Part shown: in pieces, positions 13,955 to 14,187 of the stretch
Position numbering within the stretch: the stretch's first letter is position 1
Layout: every line of letters starts with the position of its first letter
From: Thermoplasmata archaeon
GTDB lineage: Archaea > Thermoplasmatota > Thermoplasmata > UBA184
Length of the DNA: 14,187 bases
Assembly: GCA_030064695.1 (NCBI GenBank)
Contig: JASHYV010000114.1
Coordinates: forward strand, 1 to 14,187
Direction of reading: 5' to 3'
Translations under genes and position numbers: made by a program
The notes under the pieces: model-generated
What the model saw: only the letters and a program-made list of their open reading frames with translations
Told to the model about the DNA's origin: nothing
The model's database searches: none

Positions 13955-14187
13955 ATGGCGTTCCGCTCGCTGGGCGAGTTCCTCACGCAGCTCGAGCGCG
14001 ACGGCGATCTCGCCCGCGTGAGCCGACCGGTCTCCCGTGACCTCGAGATCACCGAGGTGACGCAACGGGTGGTGCGCGCCGACGGCCCGGCGCTCCTGTT
14101 CGAGAACGTCCCCGGCGCCTCGATGCCGGTCGTCACGAACCTCCTCGGCAGTCCTCGGCGCATCGCGAAGGCCCTCGGTGCCCCGAC
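13955..14187 (+). CDS. UbiD-family decarboxylase, N-terminal part (runs off the window)
   Basis: Only the first 77 codons are present. The start MAFRSLGEFLTQLERDGDL, followed by SRDLEITEVTQRVV, PALLFENVPG and PVVTNLLGSPRRIAKALG, is the standard N terminus of UbiD-type enzymes. These are (de)carboxylases that use prenylated FMN supplied by a UbiX-type prenyltransferase. In archaea the family includes the anhydromevalonate-phosphate decarboxylase of the archaeal mevalonate pathway as well as quinone-pathway and aromatic-acid enzymes. The visible part does not distinguish them, and the catalytic Glu-Arg-Glu residues lie beyond the edge. ATG 13955 is supported by the TATA box 24-31 nt upstream. 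Confidence 0.88.
   Translation, partial: MAFRSLGEFLTQLERDGDLARVSRPVSRDLEITEVTQRVVRADGPALLFENVPGASMPVVTNLLGSPRRIAKALGAP

Overview
The window reads as part of a GC-rich archaeal chromosome. The archaeal markers are a class II tRNA-Leu without an encoded CCA end, transcription factor S, RNA polymerase subunit Rpo11 (L), an archaeal-type asparaginyl-tRNA synthetase, a Hef/FANCM-type helicase and an HTH_10 (bacterio-opsin-activator-like) regulator. Many genes have an A/T-rich TATA-like box 24-33 nt upstream of the start codon, the geometry of leaderless archaeal transcripts. Hef and HTH_10 point to a euryarchaeal lineage. A GC-rich member of the Thermoplasmatota is my best guess, but that is inference.

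Layout, left to right: tRNA-Leu(GAG) (1-84, first base outside the window). A minus-strand block follows: tfs, then asnS (overlapping by 4 nt), then a GNAT acetyltransferase. From about 2,530 to 5,130 there is a visibly AT-richer island with two plus-strand genes for unrecognised secreted or membrane-anchored proteins and about 470 bp without a gene. The larger of these genes has an in-frame TAA followed by 44 further sensible in-frame codons. Next come purD (minus) and a divergent rpo11-kptA pair (plus). These are followed by a minus-strand run: a zinc-ribbon membrane protein, an aldehyde dehydrogenase and a GT2 glycosyltransferase. The glycosyltransferase shares a bidirectional promoter with the plus-strand Hef-like helicase. 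The helicase converges on dut (minus), which lies behind an HTH_10 regulator (minus). Finally, the start of a UbiD-family decarboxylase gene (plus) runs off the right edge.

Most genes are housekeeping: transcription fidelity (tfs, rpo11), translation and tRNA repair (asnS, kptA, tRNA-Leu), purine synthesis (purD), nucleotide-pool sanitation (dut) and replication-fork repair (hef). Gene spacing is tight: stop codons overlap each other or the promoter of the next gene. I see no CRISPR array, insertion sequence, prophage or obvious defence cassette. The least explained part is the AT-rich island with its interrupted secreted-protein gene.
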